From NCBI GenBank assembly GCA_021813725.1, contig JAKAJN010000017.1, forward strand, positions 1 to 38,445: a stretch of DNA of 38,445 nt, read 5' to 3'. Of the stretch, positions 7,883 through 15,193 are shown piece after piece (the first letter of the stretch is position 1; each line of letters begins with the position of its first letter). This DNA is from a bacterium. GTDB taxonomy: Bacteria > Gemmatimonadota > Gemmatimonadetes > Gemmatimonadales > Gemmatimonadaceae. The notes beneath the pieces are model-generated. The model saw only the letters and a list, made by a program, of their open reading frames with translations, searched no databases and was not told the DNA's origin. Made by a program: the position numbers and the translations under genes.

Positions 7883-9114
7883 TCCATTACCATCGTCCGC
7901 AGCCGTTGGACCGCACGTTCCTGACGCGCGGTGTCGTTGTCCTGCTGCTGCTGGCCGCCAACGGGTTGCTGTGGCTCGCCGGCCGCTTCGTGTTCGGCAT
8001 CGGCGCGGTCACCAACCTCAACAACCAGTATCCGTGGGGCATCTGGATTGGCATCGATGTCGCGGCGGGCGTGGCGCTGGCCGCGGGCGGGTTCACCACC
8101 GCCGCGCTCGGCCACGTGATGCACCGCGAGCAGTACCACGCCGTGGTGCGCCCGGCGCTGCTCACCGCGCTGCTCGGCTATACCATGGTCGCGGTGGGCG
8201 TCTCGATCGACATCGGCCGCTACTACTACATCTGGCATCCGCTGATCATGTGGAACGGGAGCTCGGCGCTCTTCGAGGTCGGCATGTGCGTCATGATCTA
8301 CATGACCGTGCTGTACATCGAGTTCCTTCCCGTCGTGACGGAGCGCTTCATCGGTCGGGTGAACCTGCCGGGGCCGCTGTCGCCGCTCAACGGTCCGGTG
8401 GACCGGCTGCTCCGCTTTCTCGACCGCACGCTGTCGCGCACGATGTTCGTGTTCATCATCATGGGCGTGGTGCTCTCGACGCTGCACCAGTCGTCGCTGG
8501 GCACGCTCATGGTGATTGCCGGGGCCAAGATGCACCCGCTCTGGCAGACCCCCATCCTGCCGCTGCTCTTCCTGCTGTCGGCCATCGCCGTCGGGTTCCC
8601 GATGGTGATCTTCGAATCGCTCATCGCCGCGCGGTCGTTTGGCCTCAAGCCGGAGATGCACATCCTCGGGCGGCTCGGGCGGATGGTGGCGACGCTGCTC
8701 GGCATCTACCTGGCGTTCAAGCTGGGCGACCTGTTCATTCGCGAGACGTTCGTCTACCTGACGCGGGTGAGCGTCGAAAGCGTGATGTACGTCGTCGAGG
8801 TGCTGTTCGGCATCGTGGTGCCGATGCGGATGTTCCTGGCGCCCAAGGTGCAGAAGTCGCCGCTGCTGCTGTTCATCGCGGCGACGCTGGTGGTCGGCGG
8901 CGTGCTGCTGAACCGCATCAACAACTTCATCATCGCGTACACGCCGCCGTACGCCACGCACCCGTACTTCCCGTCCATCGGGGAGATCTCGGTCACGGTC
9001 GGGTTCATCGCGATCCTCGTCCTGCTCTACCGCGTGATCGTGCTCAACTTCCCAGTCATCAGCCTGCCCGATCGGCGGATGATGCCCGCCTCCAAGTACT
9101 CCGTCCGGGGATGA
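7879..9114 (+). CDS. NrfD/HybB-family integral membrane quinone-interacting subunit
   Basis: This 411-residue, strongly hydrophobic protein has about ten predicted membrane helices (for example FLTRGVVVLLLLAANGLLW, LIMWNGSSALFEVGMCVMIY, FVFIIMGVVLSTLHQSS, LFLLSAIAVGFPMVIFES). The length and features such as NNQYPWGIWIG, RYYYIWHP and TLHQSSLG are those of HybB-type members of the NrfD family. These proteins exchange electrons with the quinone pool and carry no haem. The start is GTG 7879, overlapping the FeS gene stop. The multihaem cytochrome gene begins four bases after the stop. FeS + NrfD + multihaem cytochrome c is the core of several menaquinone/periplasm redox complexes (Hmc-, Qrc- and Cbc-like); which one it corresponds to cannot be told from the window. 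Confidence 0.93.
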   Translation: MIHYHRPQPLDRTFLTRGVVVLLLLAANGLLWLAGRFVFGIGAVTNLNNQYPWGIWIGIDVAAGVALAAGGFTTAALGHVMHREQYHAVVRPALLTALLGYTMVAVGVSIDIGRYYYIWHPLIMWNGSSALFEVGMCVMIYMTVLYIEFLPVVTERFIGRVNLPGPLSPLNGPVDRLLRFLDRTLSRTMFVFIIMGVVLSTLHQSSLGTLMVIAGAKMHPLWQTPILPLLFLLSAIAVGFPMVIFESLIAARSFGLKPEMHILGRLGRMVATLLGIYLAFKLGDLFIRETFVYLTRVSVESVMYVVEVLFGIVVPMRMFLAPKVQKSPLLLFIAATLVVGGVLLNRINNFIIAYTPPYATHPYFPSIGEISVTVGFIAILVLLYRVIVLNFPVISLPDRRMMPASKYSVRG

Positions 9115-9118
9115 GGCC

Positions 9119-10243
9119 ATGAGACGCATTTCCGCGATCGGACTGCTTTTCGTGACCGCCGCGGCCACCGCCGAGGCGCAACGCGCGAGTGCCACGCGCG
9201 TCGGCACCCCACTCGATTGTCGCGCCTGCCACACGTCGCCGACGCCGACCCGCAACACCCCGGCGCTCTCCGCCTGTCCGCGCCTCAAGATCACGGGCTA
9301 TCACGCCGTGAACGAGGCGCCGGCACTGATCACGCTTGGCACGCCCGGCGCGACGTACGGACCGGTGAAATTCGCGCACCGCGATCACGCCCACATGGCC
9401 GAGACGGGAAAGGGCTGTGCGGGTTGCCATCATTACGACCAGGCACGCCCCATCCAGAAGTGCAAGAACTGCCATGCCGTGTCGCGCAAGCGCGAGGATC
9501 TTGGCAAGCCCGACCTCAAGGCGGCGATGCACCGGCAGTGCATCGAATGCCATCGTGAGTGGAACCCGACCGCGCCGTGCAGCACGTGCCACGAGCGGCC
9601 GGGCGCGGCGACTGCCTCGGCGCCCAAGGTCACCGCCCCGGAGCGCATCGTCTACGACACGCGCGCGGCGCAGGGCAAGGTGGTCACCTTCTTCCACCAG
9701 GACCACACGGACCGCTTCGCCCTCGCCTGCGCCGACTGCCACCAGCAGGAGTCGTGCGGTGCCTGCCACGACCGCAAGCGCGTGGCGCTCGCCCAGCGGG
9801 TGCTGGCGCGCCAGACCGCGGCCGGATTGACGGAGGAGCAGGCGCACGAGCGGTGCGCCAACTGCCACACCACCGACGCGTGTGCCACGTGCCACAAGGG
9901 AATGCCGTCGCGCGCGCTCGCGTTCGACCACGGCCGGCGCACCGGCTTCACGCTCAACCGCTTTCACGCGCGCCTCGACTGCAAGCAGTGCCACAAGGCA
10001 CCGGGTGGCTACGCGCGCCTCTCCACCGACTGCGAAAGCTGCCACAAGGGGTGGCAGGCCACCTTCACTCACGCGCACACCGGCCTGGCGCTCGATGAAC
10101 AGCACAAGGACGTCGAGTGCGCGGGCTGTCATGAAGACAAGTCATTCCGCGCCAAGCCCACCTGCGCGAGCTGCCACGACGACAAGACCTGGCCGGCGCA
10201 GAAGCCTGGCACGGTCGTCACTCCCGCGGCGGCCAGGAAGTAG
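9119..10243 (+). CDS. Periplasmic 13-haem c-type cytochrome
   Basis: The 374-residue protein begins with a signal peptide (MRRISAIGLLFVTAAATAEA). Thirteen CXXCH motifs are visible, in order CRACH, CAGCH, CKNCH, CIECH, CSTCH, CADCH, CGACH, CANCH, CATCH, CKQCH, CESCH, CAGCH and CASCH. Extra histidines (FAHRDHAH, FFHQDHTD, FDHGRRTG, FTHAHTG) are spaced like the distal ligands of class III/cytochrome c3-like modules, so most haems are probably bis-His. A lone Cys (LSACPRL) follows the first motif. It lies 4 bp after the NrfD gene and 3 bp before the sensor kinase. It should be the periplasmic electron carrier of the complex, either donating to a soluble acceptor or receiving electrons for the quinone pool. 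The direction of flow is not visible. Confidence 0.95.
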   Translation: MRRISAIGLLFVTAAATAEAQRASATRVGTPLDCRACHTSPTPTRNTPALSACPRLKITGYHAVNEAPALITLGTPGATYGPVKFAHRDHAHMAETGKGCAGCHHYDQARPIQKCKNCHAVSRKREDLGKPDLKAAMHRQCIECHREWNPTAPCSTCHERPGAATASAPKVTAPERIVYDTRAAQGKVVTFFHQDHTDRFALACADCHQQESCGACHDRKRVALAQRVLARQTAAGLTEEQAHERCANCHTTDACATCHKGMPSRALAFDHGRRTGFTLNRFHARLDCKQCHKAPGGYARLSTDCESCHKGWQATFTHAHTGLALDEQHKDVECAGCHEDKSFRAKPTCASCHDDKTWPAQKPGTVVTPAAARK

Positions 10244-10246
10244 CGA

Positions 10247-12121
10247 ATGCCCTTCCTCCGCACGCTCGGCTCGAAGCTGACGATCGCCGTCGGGCTCATC
10301 GCCCTGGTGACGATCTCGGCCTTCGCCGTCTTCAACAGCCGGTCCGACGAACGGGCCCTGCTGGCGGAGGTCGAGCGGCATGCCAACCAGCTGAGCGAGG
10401 CAGTGAAGTCGAGCACCGAGTTCGACATGCTGCTGAACCAGCGGGAGCGCATCCACGAAACGGTGCGGCGCATCGGCCAGGATCCGAGCATCCAGCGCAT
10501 TCGGATCATGAACAAGGCGGGCGAGGTGATCTACTCGTCCGACTCCGCGGAGATCGGCAAGTCGCTCGACAAGAATGCCGAAGCCTGCACGCTCTGCCAC
10601 AAAGCGGGGCAGCCGCTCGAAAAGGTGGACATCGCCGAGCGCACCCGCGTCTACCGCGCGCATCCGGATTCCGGGCGCACGCTCGGCATCATCAACCCCA
10701 TCTACAACACGCGGACCTGCTCGTCGGCCGCGTGCCACGCCCACCCGCGGTCGCAGACCGTGCTCGGCGTGCTCGACGTGACCTTGCCACTGGCGGAGAT
10801 CGACAAGTCCATCCGCCGGGGGCAGACCGAAGTGATCCTGCTCGCGGTCGGCGCCTTCGTCACGCTCATCCTGATCATTGGCCTGCTGGTCCGCCGGTGG
10901 GTGGCGCTGCCGGTGCGACATCTCGTGGAGGCCACGCGGCACGTCGCCGGCGGCGACCTGAATTACGTGATCGCCGAGGAGCGCTCCGATGAACTCGGGA
11001 TGCTGGCCCGCTCATTCAACAACATGACACAGCGGTTGTCGGAGGCGCGGCTGCAACTCGTCCAGTCGGACAAGCTGGCGTCGCTGGGGCGGCTCGCGGC
11101 CGGTGTCGCGCACGAGATCAACAACCCGCTGACCGGCGTGCTGACGTACAGCAGCTTCCTCCAGAAGCGCACCAAGGACCAGCCGGAGGTGCAGGAGGAC
11201 CTCAAGGTCATCGTGCGCGAAACCATCCGCTGCCGCGAAATCGTGAAGAGCCTGCTGGACTTCGCGCGACAGTCGGTCCCCAAGAAGGGGCAGGCGGCGA
11301 TCAACGAGATCATCGCGCGCGCCGCATCGGTGGTGGAGAATCAGCTGACGCTGAACCAGGTGAAGCTGGCGCAGCAGCTCGGCGCCGACGTGCCGCTGGT
11401 GACCGTGGATGCCAACCAGATGCAGCAGGTGTTCATCAACCTGTTCGTGAACGCCTCCGACGCCATTGGTCCCGATACCGGCGGCGGCACCATCACGGTC
11501 ACGACCTCGCGGCTCAAGCTGTCGCCCATCGGCATTACGCAGATCAAGAAGGCCCAGTGCCCCAAGCGGCACAGCTTGATCAACGCCGAGGTGCGGATTG
11601 ACAACAAGCCGTCCATCCGCGTGCGGGCGCGCACCGAGGGGAGCGAGGGTTTCATCTACCGCGACCCGATGTACGGCCTGGCGCGGCACCAGTTCGGCAT
11701 CGCCCCCGAGCCGGGGATGCACGTCGAGGTGATGTGTCCCGAGTGCTCCGCCGCGCTCAACGTGCACGGTTCGCCGTGCCCCGACTGCGGCGCGGCGACG
11801 TTCCAGTTCGAGGTGCCGGGCAAGGGCTTCGTGGAAGGCTGCACGAATCGCGCGTGCACCTGGCAGCGCTGGACCGAGCTGGAGAAGGGGGGCGACAAGG
11901 ACTTCGTCGAGATCCGGGTGCGAGACAGCGGGTCGGGCATTCCGCGTGACGAACTGCCGCGCATCTTCGAGCCCTTCTACTCCACCAAGGGGCAGAAGGG
12001 CAACGGCCTCGGCCTCGCGGTGATCTGGGGGATCATTGACAACCACAACGGCTCGATCACGGTCGAGAGCGAGGTGGGGGAAGGCACGACGTTCACCATT
12101 CGCATACCAGTGGAACCATGA
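10247..12121 (+). CDS. Haem-binding sensor histidine kinase with a zinc-ribbon-like insert in the ATPase domain
   Basis: The 624-residue protein has a first membrane helix (about residues 10-28), an extracytoplasmic region (about 29-190), a second helix (about 193-214), HAMP, a HisKA domain with His289 in AAGVAHEINNPL, and an HATPase domain (N402 in the N-box, DSGSGIP at 560-566, GNGLGLAV). The extracytoplasmic region holds a normal haem motif CTLCH (C114, C117, H118) and an atypical CSSAACH, i.e. CX4CH (C158, C163, H164). CX4CH is known from cytochromes c3. The sensor is therefore likely a haem-c redox or gas sensor. Between the N-box and G1 motifs, where a few residues are normal, there are about 130 extra residues (about 424-552). 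They contain C438, CPEC (497-500), CPDC (511-514) and C532/C537, resembling a zinc ribbon. It sits 3 bp after the cytochrome gene; the regulator gene overlaps its stop. Confidence 0.93.
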   Translation: MPFLRTLGSKLTIAVGLIALVTISAFAVFNSRSDERALLAEVERHANQLSEAVKSSTEFDMLLNQRERIHETVRRIGQDPSIQRIRIMNKAGEVIYSSDSAEIGKSLDKNAEACTLCHKAGQPLEKVDIAERTRVYRAHPDSGRTLGIINPIYNTRTCSSAACHAHPRSQTVLGVLDVTLPLAEIDKSIRRGQTEVILLAVGAFVTLILIIGLLVRRWVALPVRHLVEATRHVAGGDLNYVIAEERSDELGMLARSFNNMTQRLSEARLQLVQSDKLASLGRLAAGVAHEINNPLTGVLTYSSFLQKRTKDQPEVQEDLKVIVRETIRCREIVKSLLDFARQSVPKKGQAAINEIIARAASVVENQLTLNQVKLAQQLGADVPLVTVDANQMQQVFINLFVNASDAIGPDTGGGTITVTTSRLKLSPIGITQIKKAQCPKRHSLINAEVRIDNKPSIRVRARTEGSEGFIYRDPMYGLARHQFGIAPEPGMHVEVMCPECSAALNVHGSPCPDCGAATFQFEVPGKGFVEGCTNRACTWQRWTELEKGGDKDFVEIRVRDSGSGIPRDELPRIFEPFYSTKGQKGNGLGLAVIWGIIDNHNGSITVESEVGEGTTFTIRIPVEP

Positions 12122-12924
12122 AGCCAGCACGCGACATTCTCGTTGTTGACGACGAGGACGTGATCACCCACGCGGTGCAGCGGGTCTGCACGGCCGATGG
12201 GCTGACCGTGGATGTGGCGAGCGACGCCGCGGAGGGGATGGGGCGCGTCCTCCGCGCCGGCTACCGCCTCATCATCAGCGACGTCATGATGGCTGACGTG
12301 GACGGGTTCATGTTTCTCGTGGACCTGCGCAAGCGGCGCATCAGCACGCCGGTGATCCTGACGACCGGCATGTCCACGATGCAGAACGCGGTCCGGGCGC
12401 TCGGGGCGGGCGCGATCGACTTCATCCCGAAGCCGTTCACCTCCGACGAACTGCTCGCGTCGGTGCGCCGCGGCCTCGTGTACGCACGCCTGCAGGCCGA
12501 GGCCGAGGCCACCGCCCACGACGCGCGCCCGGACACGATCGCCTGGGTGCCGCCGCCGCCGTCGTACTACCGGCTCGGCTACGCCTCGTGGCTGCTGGCG
12601 GAGCGCGACGGCACGGCAAAGGTGGGCGTGACCGACCTCTTCCTCCGCACCGTGGACGCGCCGACGGCGTTCACACTCGCGGCGGAGGGTGATGAACTGG
12701 TGCAGGGGAGCAGCTGTGCAACGATCACGGCGGCCGACGGACTCGAGCACGGCGTGCTCGGTCCCGTGACGGGGCGCGTGGTCGAGGTGAATGCGGCGGT
12801 GGCGGAGTCGCCTGCCGGAGTGGAACGGGACCCGTATTTCGAAGGGTGGCTGTACCGGGTGCTTCCCTCCGAGTTGCAGTACGACCTGCACCATCTGACC
12901 GCTTGCAGTTCGGACCGGATGTGA
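12118..12924 (+). CDS. Response regulator with C-terminal GcvH-like (lipoyl-fold) domain lacking the lipoyl lysine
   Basis: The 268-residue protein overlaps the kinase stop (ATGA). Its first 120 residues are a receiver domain with acidic pair D11/D12 (ILVVDDED), phospho-acceptor Asp55 (IISDVMM), the TTG switch and Lys105 (IPKPF). Instead of a DNA-binding domain, residues about 150-262 resemble glycine cleavage H protein. WLLAERDGTAKVGVTDLFL corresponds to the H-protein W..ED....IGIT segment, and VLGPVTGRVVEVNAAV and GWLYRVLPSE to its SPVSG.V.EVN and W.. parts. The H-protein ESVKA motif with the lipoylated Lys is replaced (ITAADGLEHG), so it cannot carry lipoate at the usual place. The output is probably protein-protein contact. 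What it contacts is unknown; the electron-transfer complex encoded upstream is the obvious candidate. Confidence 0.88.
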   Translation: MKPARDILVVDDEDVITHAVQRVCTADGLTVDVASDAAEGMGRVLRAGYRLIISDVMMADVDGFMFLVDLRKRRISTPVILTTGMSTMQNAVRALGAGAIDFIPKPFTSDELLASVRRGLVYARLQAEAEATAHDARPDTIAWVPPPPSYYRLGYASWLLAERDGTAKVGVTDLFLRTVDAPTAFTLAAEGDELVQGSSCATITAADGLEHGVLGPVTGRVVEVNAAVAESPAGVERDPYFEGWLYRVLPSELQYDLHHLTACSSDRM

Positions 12925-12957
12925 AGGCAACGTCAACTCTGTAAAGGACTCACCCAT

Positions 12958-14121
12958 ATGGTACTCCTACTTCTGCTCGTTTCTGTCGTGCTGTTCGTGC
13001 TCGCCGATCTCGGCGTGCGCGAACTCACGAAGTCCCTGAGCGAAAAAGCCAAGCGGCGCGAGCGTGCGGAGGCGCTGGCGGTGAGCCTCAAGCTCGACGT
13101 GTCGCGCGAGGCCAAGTCGCTCCGGCGCGCCGAGGTCAAGGACCCCGTGGCGCGCATCCTCTGCGTGGACGACGAGGACGTCATCCTCGACTCATTCCGC
13201 AAGATCCTCGTCCTCGACGGCTACGCCGTGGACACGGTGCAGACAGGGCAGGAGGCGCTCGGCCTCGTGCAGACGCACCATTACGATTTCGTCTTCACCG
13301 ACCTCAAGATGCCGGCGATGGACGGCGTGGACGTGGTGAAGGCGGTCAAGCACATGCGTCCGGACATCGACGTCATCGTCATCACCGGCTTCGCGACGGT
13401 GGAGACGGCGGTGGAGTGCATGAAGTACGGCGCCACCGACTACGTGCAGAAGCCATTCACCGAGGACGAACTGCTGGCGTTCGTGAAGAAGACGCTCATC
13501 CGTCGCCAGGACCGGATCGCGAAGCTGCTCAAGCCGTCGGTGCACGTATCGCACCTGCCCGAGGTGGACCGCGTGCGGCGCAGCGAATTCTCGATCCCAG
13601 GTGGCGCGTTCATCTCGGCGGGCCATACCTGGGCGACGATGGCGCAAGACGGGTCGGTGAAGGTCGGGATGGACGACTTCGCCAAGAAGCTGCTCGGTCC
13701 CGTGGACGCCATTGAGTTCCCGCCCGTGGGGATGACCGTTCGGGCCGGGCAGCCGCTGTTTGTCGTGCGGCAGAAGAAGCGCCGGGTCCAGTTCGTGTCG
13801 CCGATCAGCGGCCGCGTCACGAAGACCAACGCCTTGCTCGCGGAGGATACGGAGGCGCTGGAATTGTCGCCCTACGCGAAGAACTGGGTGTGCGTCATTG
13901 ACGCCGACAAGCTCGACGTCGAGGTGCCGCAGCTGAAGATCGGCAAGGCGGCGGTGGCGATGTTCGAGGAGGACATCGACAAGTTCCGCGGCCTGATGAA
14001 GGGGCTGCTGGGCGATGCTGCCACCGGCACGGAAGCAGACGACGCGATCTATCGCGGCGAGCTGAGCCAGCTCACGGACGACCAGTCGGAGCGCGTGGCG
14101 AAGGAGTTCTTCGCGCGGTAA
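12958..14121 (+). CDS. Membrane-anchored response regulator with GcvH-like domain
   Basis: The 387-residue protein starts at ATG 12958 with AAGGA eight bases upstream. Residues 1-17 form a hydrophobic helix (LLLLLVSVVLFVLADLG), followed by a charged linker that may be coiled coil (about 20-60). A receiver domain spans 65-185 (DDED at 71-74, phospho-acceptor Asp115 in VFTDLKMPAMDG, Lys166 in QKPF). Residues about 215-325 resemble glycine cleavage H protein: HTWATMAQDGSVKVGMDDF, FVSPISGRVTKTN, and YAKNWVCVID. Counting back from SPISG, Lys274 falls on the lipoyl-lysine position, but its surroundings (RQKKRRVQF) lack the usual ESVKA context. There is no HTH or enzymatic output. A membrane-tied receiver next to a haem kinase suggests local control of a membrane complex rather than transcription. 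It is a paralogue of the preceding gene, 33 bp away. Confidence 0.88.
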   Translation: MVLLLLLVSVVLFVLADLGVRELTKSLSEKAKRRERAEALAVSLKLDVSREAKSLRRAEVKDPVARILCVDDEDVILDSFRKILVLDGYAVDTVQTGQEALGLVQTHHYDFVFTDLKMPAMDGVDVVKAVKHMRPDIDVIVITGFATVETAVECMKYGATDYVQKPFTEDELLAFVKKTLIRRQDRIAKLLKPSVHVSHLPEVDRVRRSEFSIPGGAFISAGHTWATMAQDGSVKVGMDDFAKKLLGPVDAIEFPPVGMTVRAGQPLFVVRQKKRRVQFVSPISGRVTKTNALLAEDTEALELSPYAKNWVCVIDADKLDVEVPQLKIGKAAVAMFEEDIDKFRGLMKGLLGDAATGTEADDAIYRGELSQLTDDQSERVAKEFFAR

Positions 14122-14143
14122 GAAACGGGGGATGGCGCGAGGT

Positions 14144-14328
14144 ACTGCAACTGCTCACCACGGAGGCCCGGAGGACACGGAGATACACGGAGAAAGACAA
14201 CTGCAACTTCTCGGAGGAACTGCGCTCGCCACTCTCAGTCCTGCCTGGCGCACGGTTGTTCCAATAGGAGGTAGCAGTTCTCCGTGTAGCTCCGTGTCCT
14301 CCGTGCCTCCGTGGTGAGCAGTTGCAGT
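14144..14328. repeat. Large inverted-repeat element, 50-bp arms, between convergent genes
   Basis: Arms at 14144-14193 and 14279-14328 are inverted copies matching at 48 of 50 positions, with an 85-bp spacer. Each arm has ACTGCAACTGCTCACCA at its outer end, then short CACGGAG-type units (CGGAGG, CGGAGG, ACACGGAG, ACACGGAG). A further CTGCAACT copy lies in the spacer (about 14200). No protein is encoded. Its outer base is the last base of the cyclophilin TAA stop. CACGGAGG-rich inverted repeats of this look are dispersed in several high-GC environmental genomes. It may be a REPIN/MITE-like element that also acts as a bidirectional terminator. Confidence 0.85.
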
Positions 14329-14972
14329 TACTTCCATCTCCGCACCACGCGCGCCGTGACGATCTTGTCCAGCTGTGGAAATTCGCGCGCGAGATACGCC
14401 TCGCCCTGGCGGGCGATGGTCTCCTGGCTTGGCCCCTTGCCTCGTGGCGGGCCGTCGCCGTACCCGCGGTGGAGCGAATCCACCACCCCCATTCCGGCGA
14501 CAACCTGCCCGACGACGCTGAAGCCGAGCGGGTCGAGCCGCTGGTTGTCCTTGAGGTTGATGAAGAGCTGCGTGGTACGCGTGTTGGCGCCGCCGGTGGC
14601 GAAGGACAGCGTGCCCCGCACATTGCCGCGCTTCACGGTGTCGTCCGGGAAGCGGCGGTCCTTCCACGCCCGGTTGACGGCGGTGTCACCGTGCATTCCG
14701 AACTGGACGACGAAGTTCGGGACGACGCGGAAGAAGCGCACGCCGTCGTAGAACCGGTGGTTGACGAGCCAGTAGATGCGGTCGGCGCCGCGCGGCGACC
14801 AGTCGCGGTGCACTTTGACGTCAAAGGCACCGCGGGTGGTCGTGAGGCGCACCGTGAAGGAATCGGGTCCGGCGACGTCGAGACCGGCGGGCGCCGGGGC
14901 GCTGAGCGGAGCGGGGCGGCGGCAGGCGCCGGCGAAGGCAGCGAGGAGGATCAGCGGAAGGAATCGGCGCAT
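14328..14972 (-). CDS. Cyclophilin-type peptidyl-prolyl cis-trans isomerase, probable lipoprotein
   Basis: The 214-residue protein starts MRRFLPLILLAAFAGACRR; the cysteine at residue 17 in FAGAC fits a loose lipobox, so export and lipid anchoring are likely. The body matches small bacterial cyclophilins: TTTRGAFDVKVHRDWSP, the FYDGVRFFRVVPNFVVQFG core with the catalytic-site Arg-Phe-Phe region, GTLSFATGGANTRTTQLFI, and LGFSVVGQVVAGMGVVDSL. Cyclophilins catalyse Xaa-Pro isomerisation; this one would act in the periplasm or outer membrane on folding proteins. It converges on the response regulator gene across the inverted-repeat element, whose right arm ends in its stop codon. Confidence 0.92.
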   Translation of the reverse strand: MRRFLPLILLAAFAGACRRPAPLSAPAPAGLDVAGPDSFTVRLTTTRGAFDVKVHRDWSPRGADRIYWLVNHRFYDGVRFFRVVPNFVVQFGMHGDTAVNRAWKDRRFPDDTVKRGNVRGTLSFATGGANTRTTQLFINLKDNQRLDPLGFSVVGQVVAGMGVVDSLHRGYGDGPPRGKGPSQETIARQGEAYLAREFPQLDKIVTARVVRRWK

Positions 14973-15193
14973 GGCGGTCTGGCCTGCCTCGGGTGAGTCG
15001 GCGTGCGATGGTGACGGGCAACCTAGCCGCGCGCGGGCGGGGCCGACAGGCGCCGTCCGGGCGACGACACGCCATCATGCGGTCAACGCTGGAAAATTCC
15101 CGACGCGCCGATTCAATTAATTCAGCGCGGGATTCGCACGCCTTCGCGCGCCCTCGCTCGCCCCACCCGTCGCCGTTCCTCCCCAGGCAAACC

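Noticed and set aside
7789-9294. A 501-codon minus-strand frame opposite the NrfD gene
   Set aside because: Made of His/Asp/Glu/Arg-rich repeats that arise from the reverse complement of hydrophobic codons; not a protein.
9119-10243. Nitrite reductase (NrfA/NrfB) identity for the multihaem cytochrome
   Set aside because: There is no CXXCK active-site motif and 13 haems is unlike NrfA (5) or NrfB (5); the neighbour NrfD-family protein alone is not evidence for nitrite reduction.
14144-14200. A CRISPR array from the repeated CACGGAG units
   Set aside because: Units are 8-10 bp, not separated by unique spacers, and arranged as an inverted repeat; no cas gene is present.
14155-14317. Short open frames within the 14144-14328 inverted repeat
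   Set aside because: They encode only the translated CACGGAGG repeat and have no start context; the region is a structural repeat.
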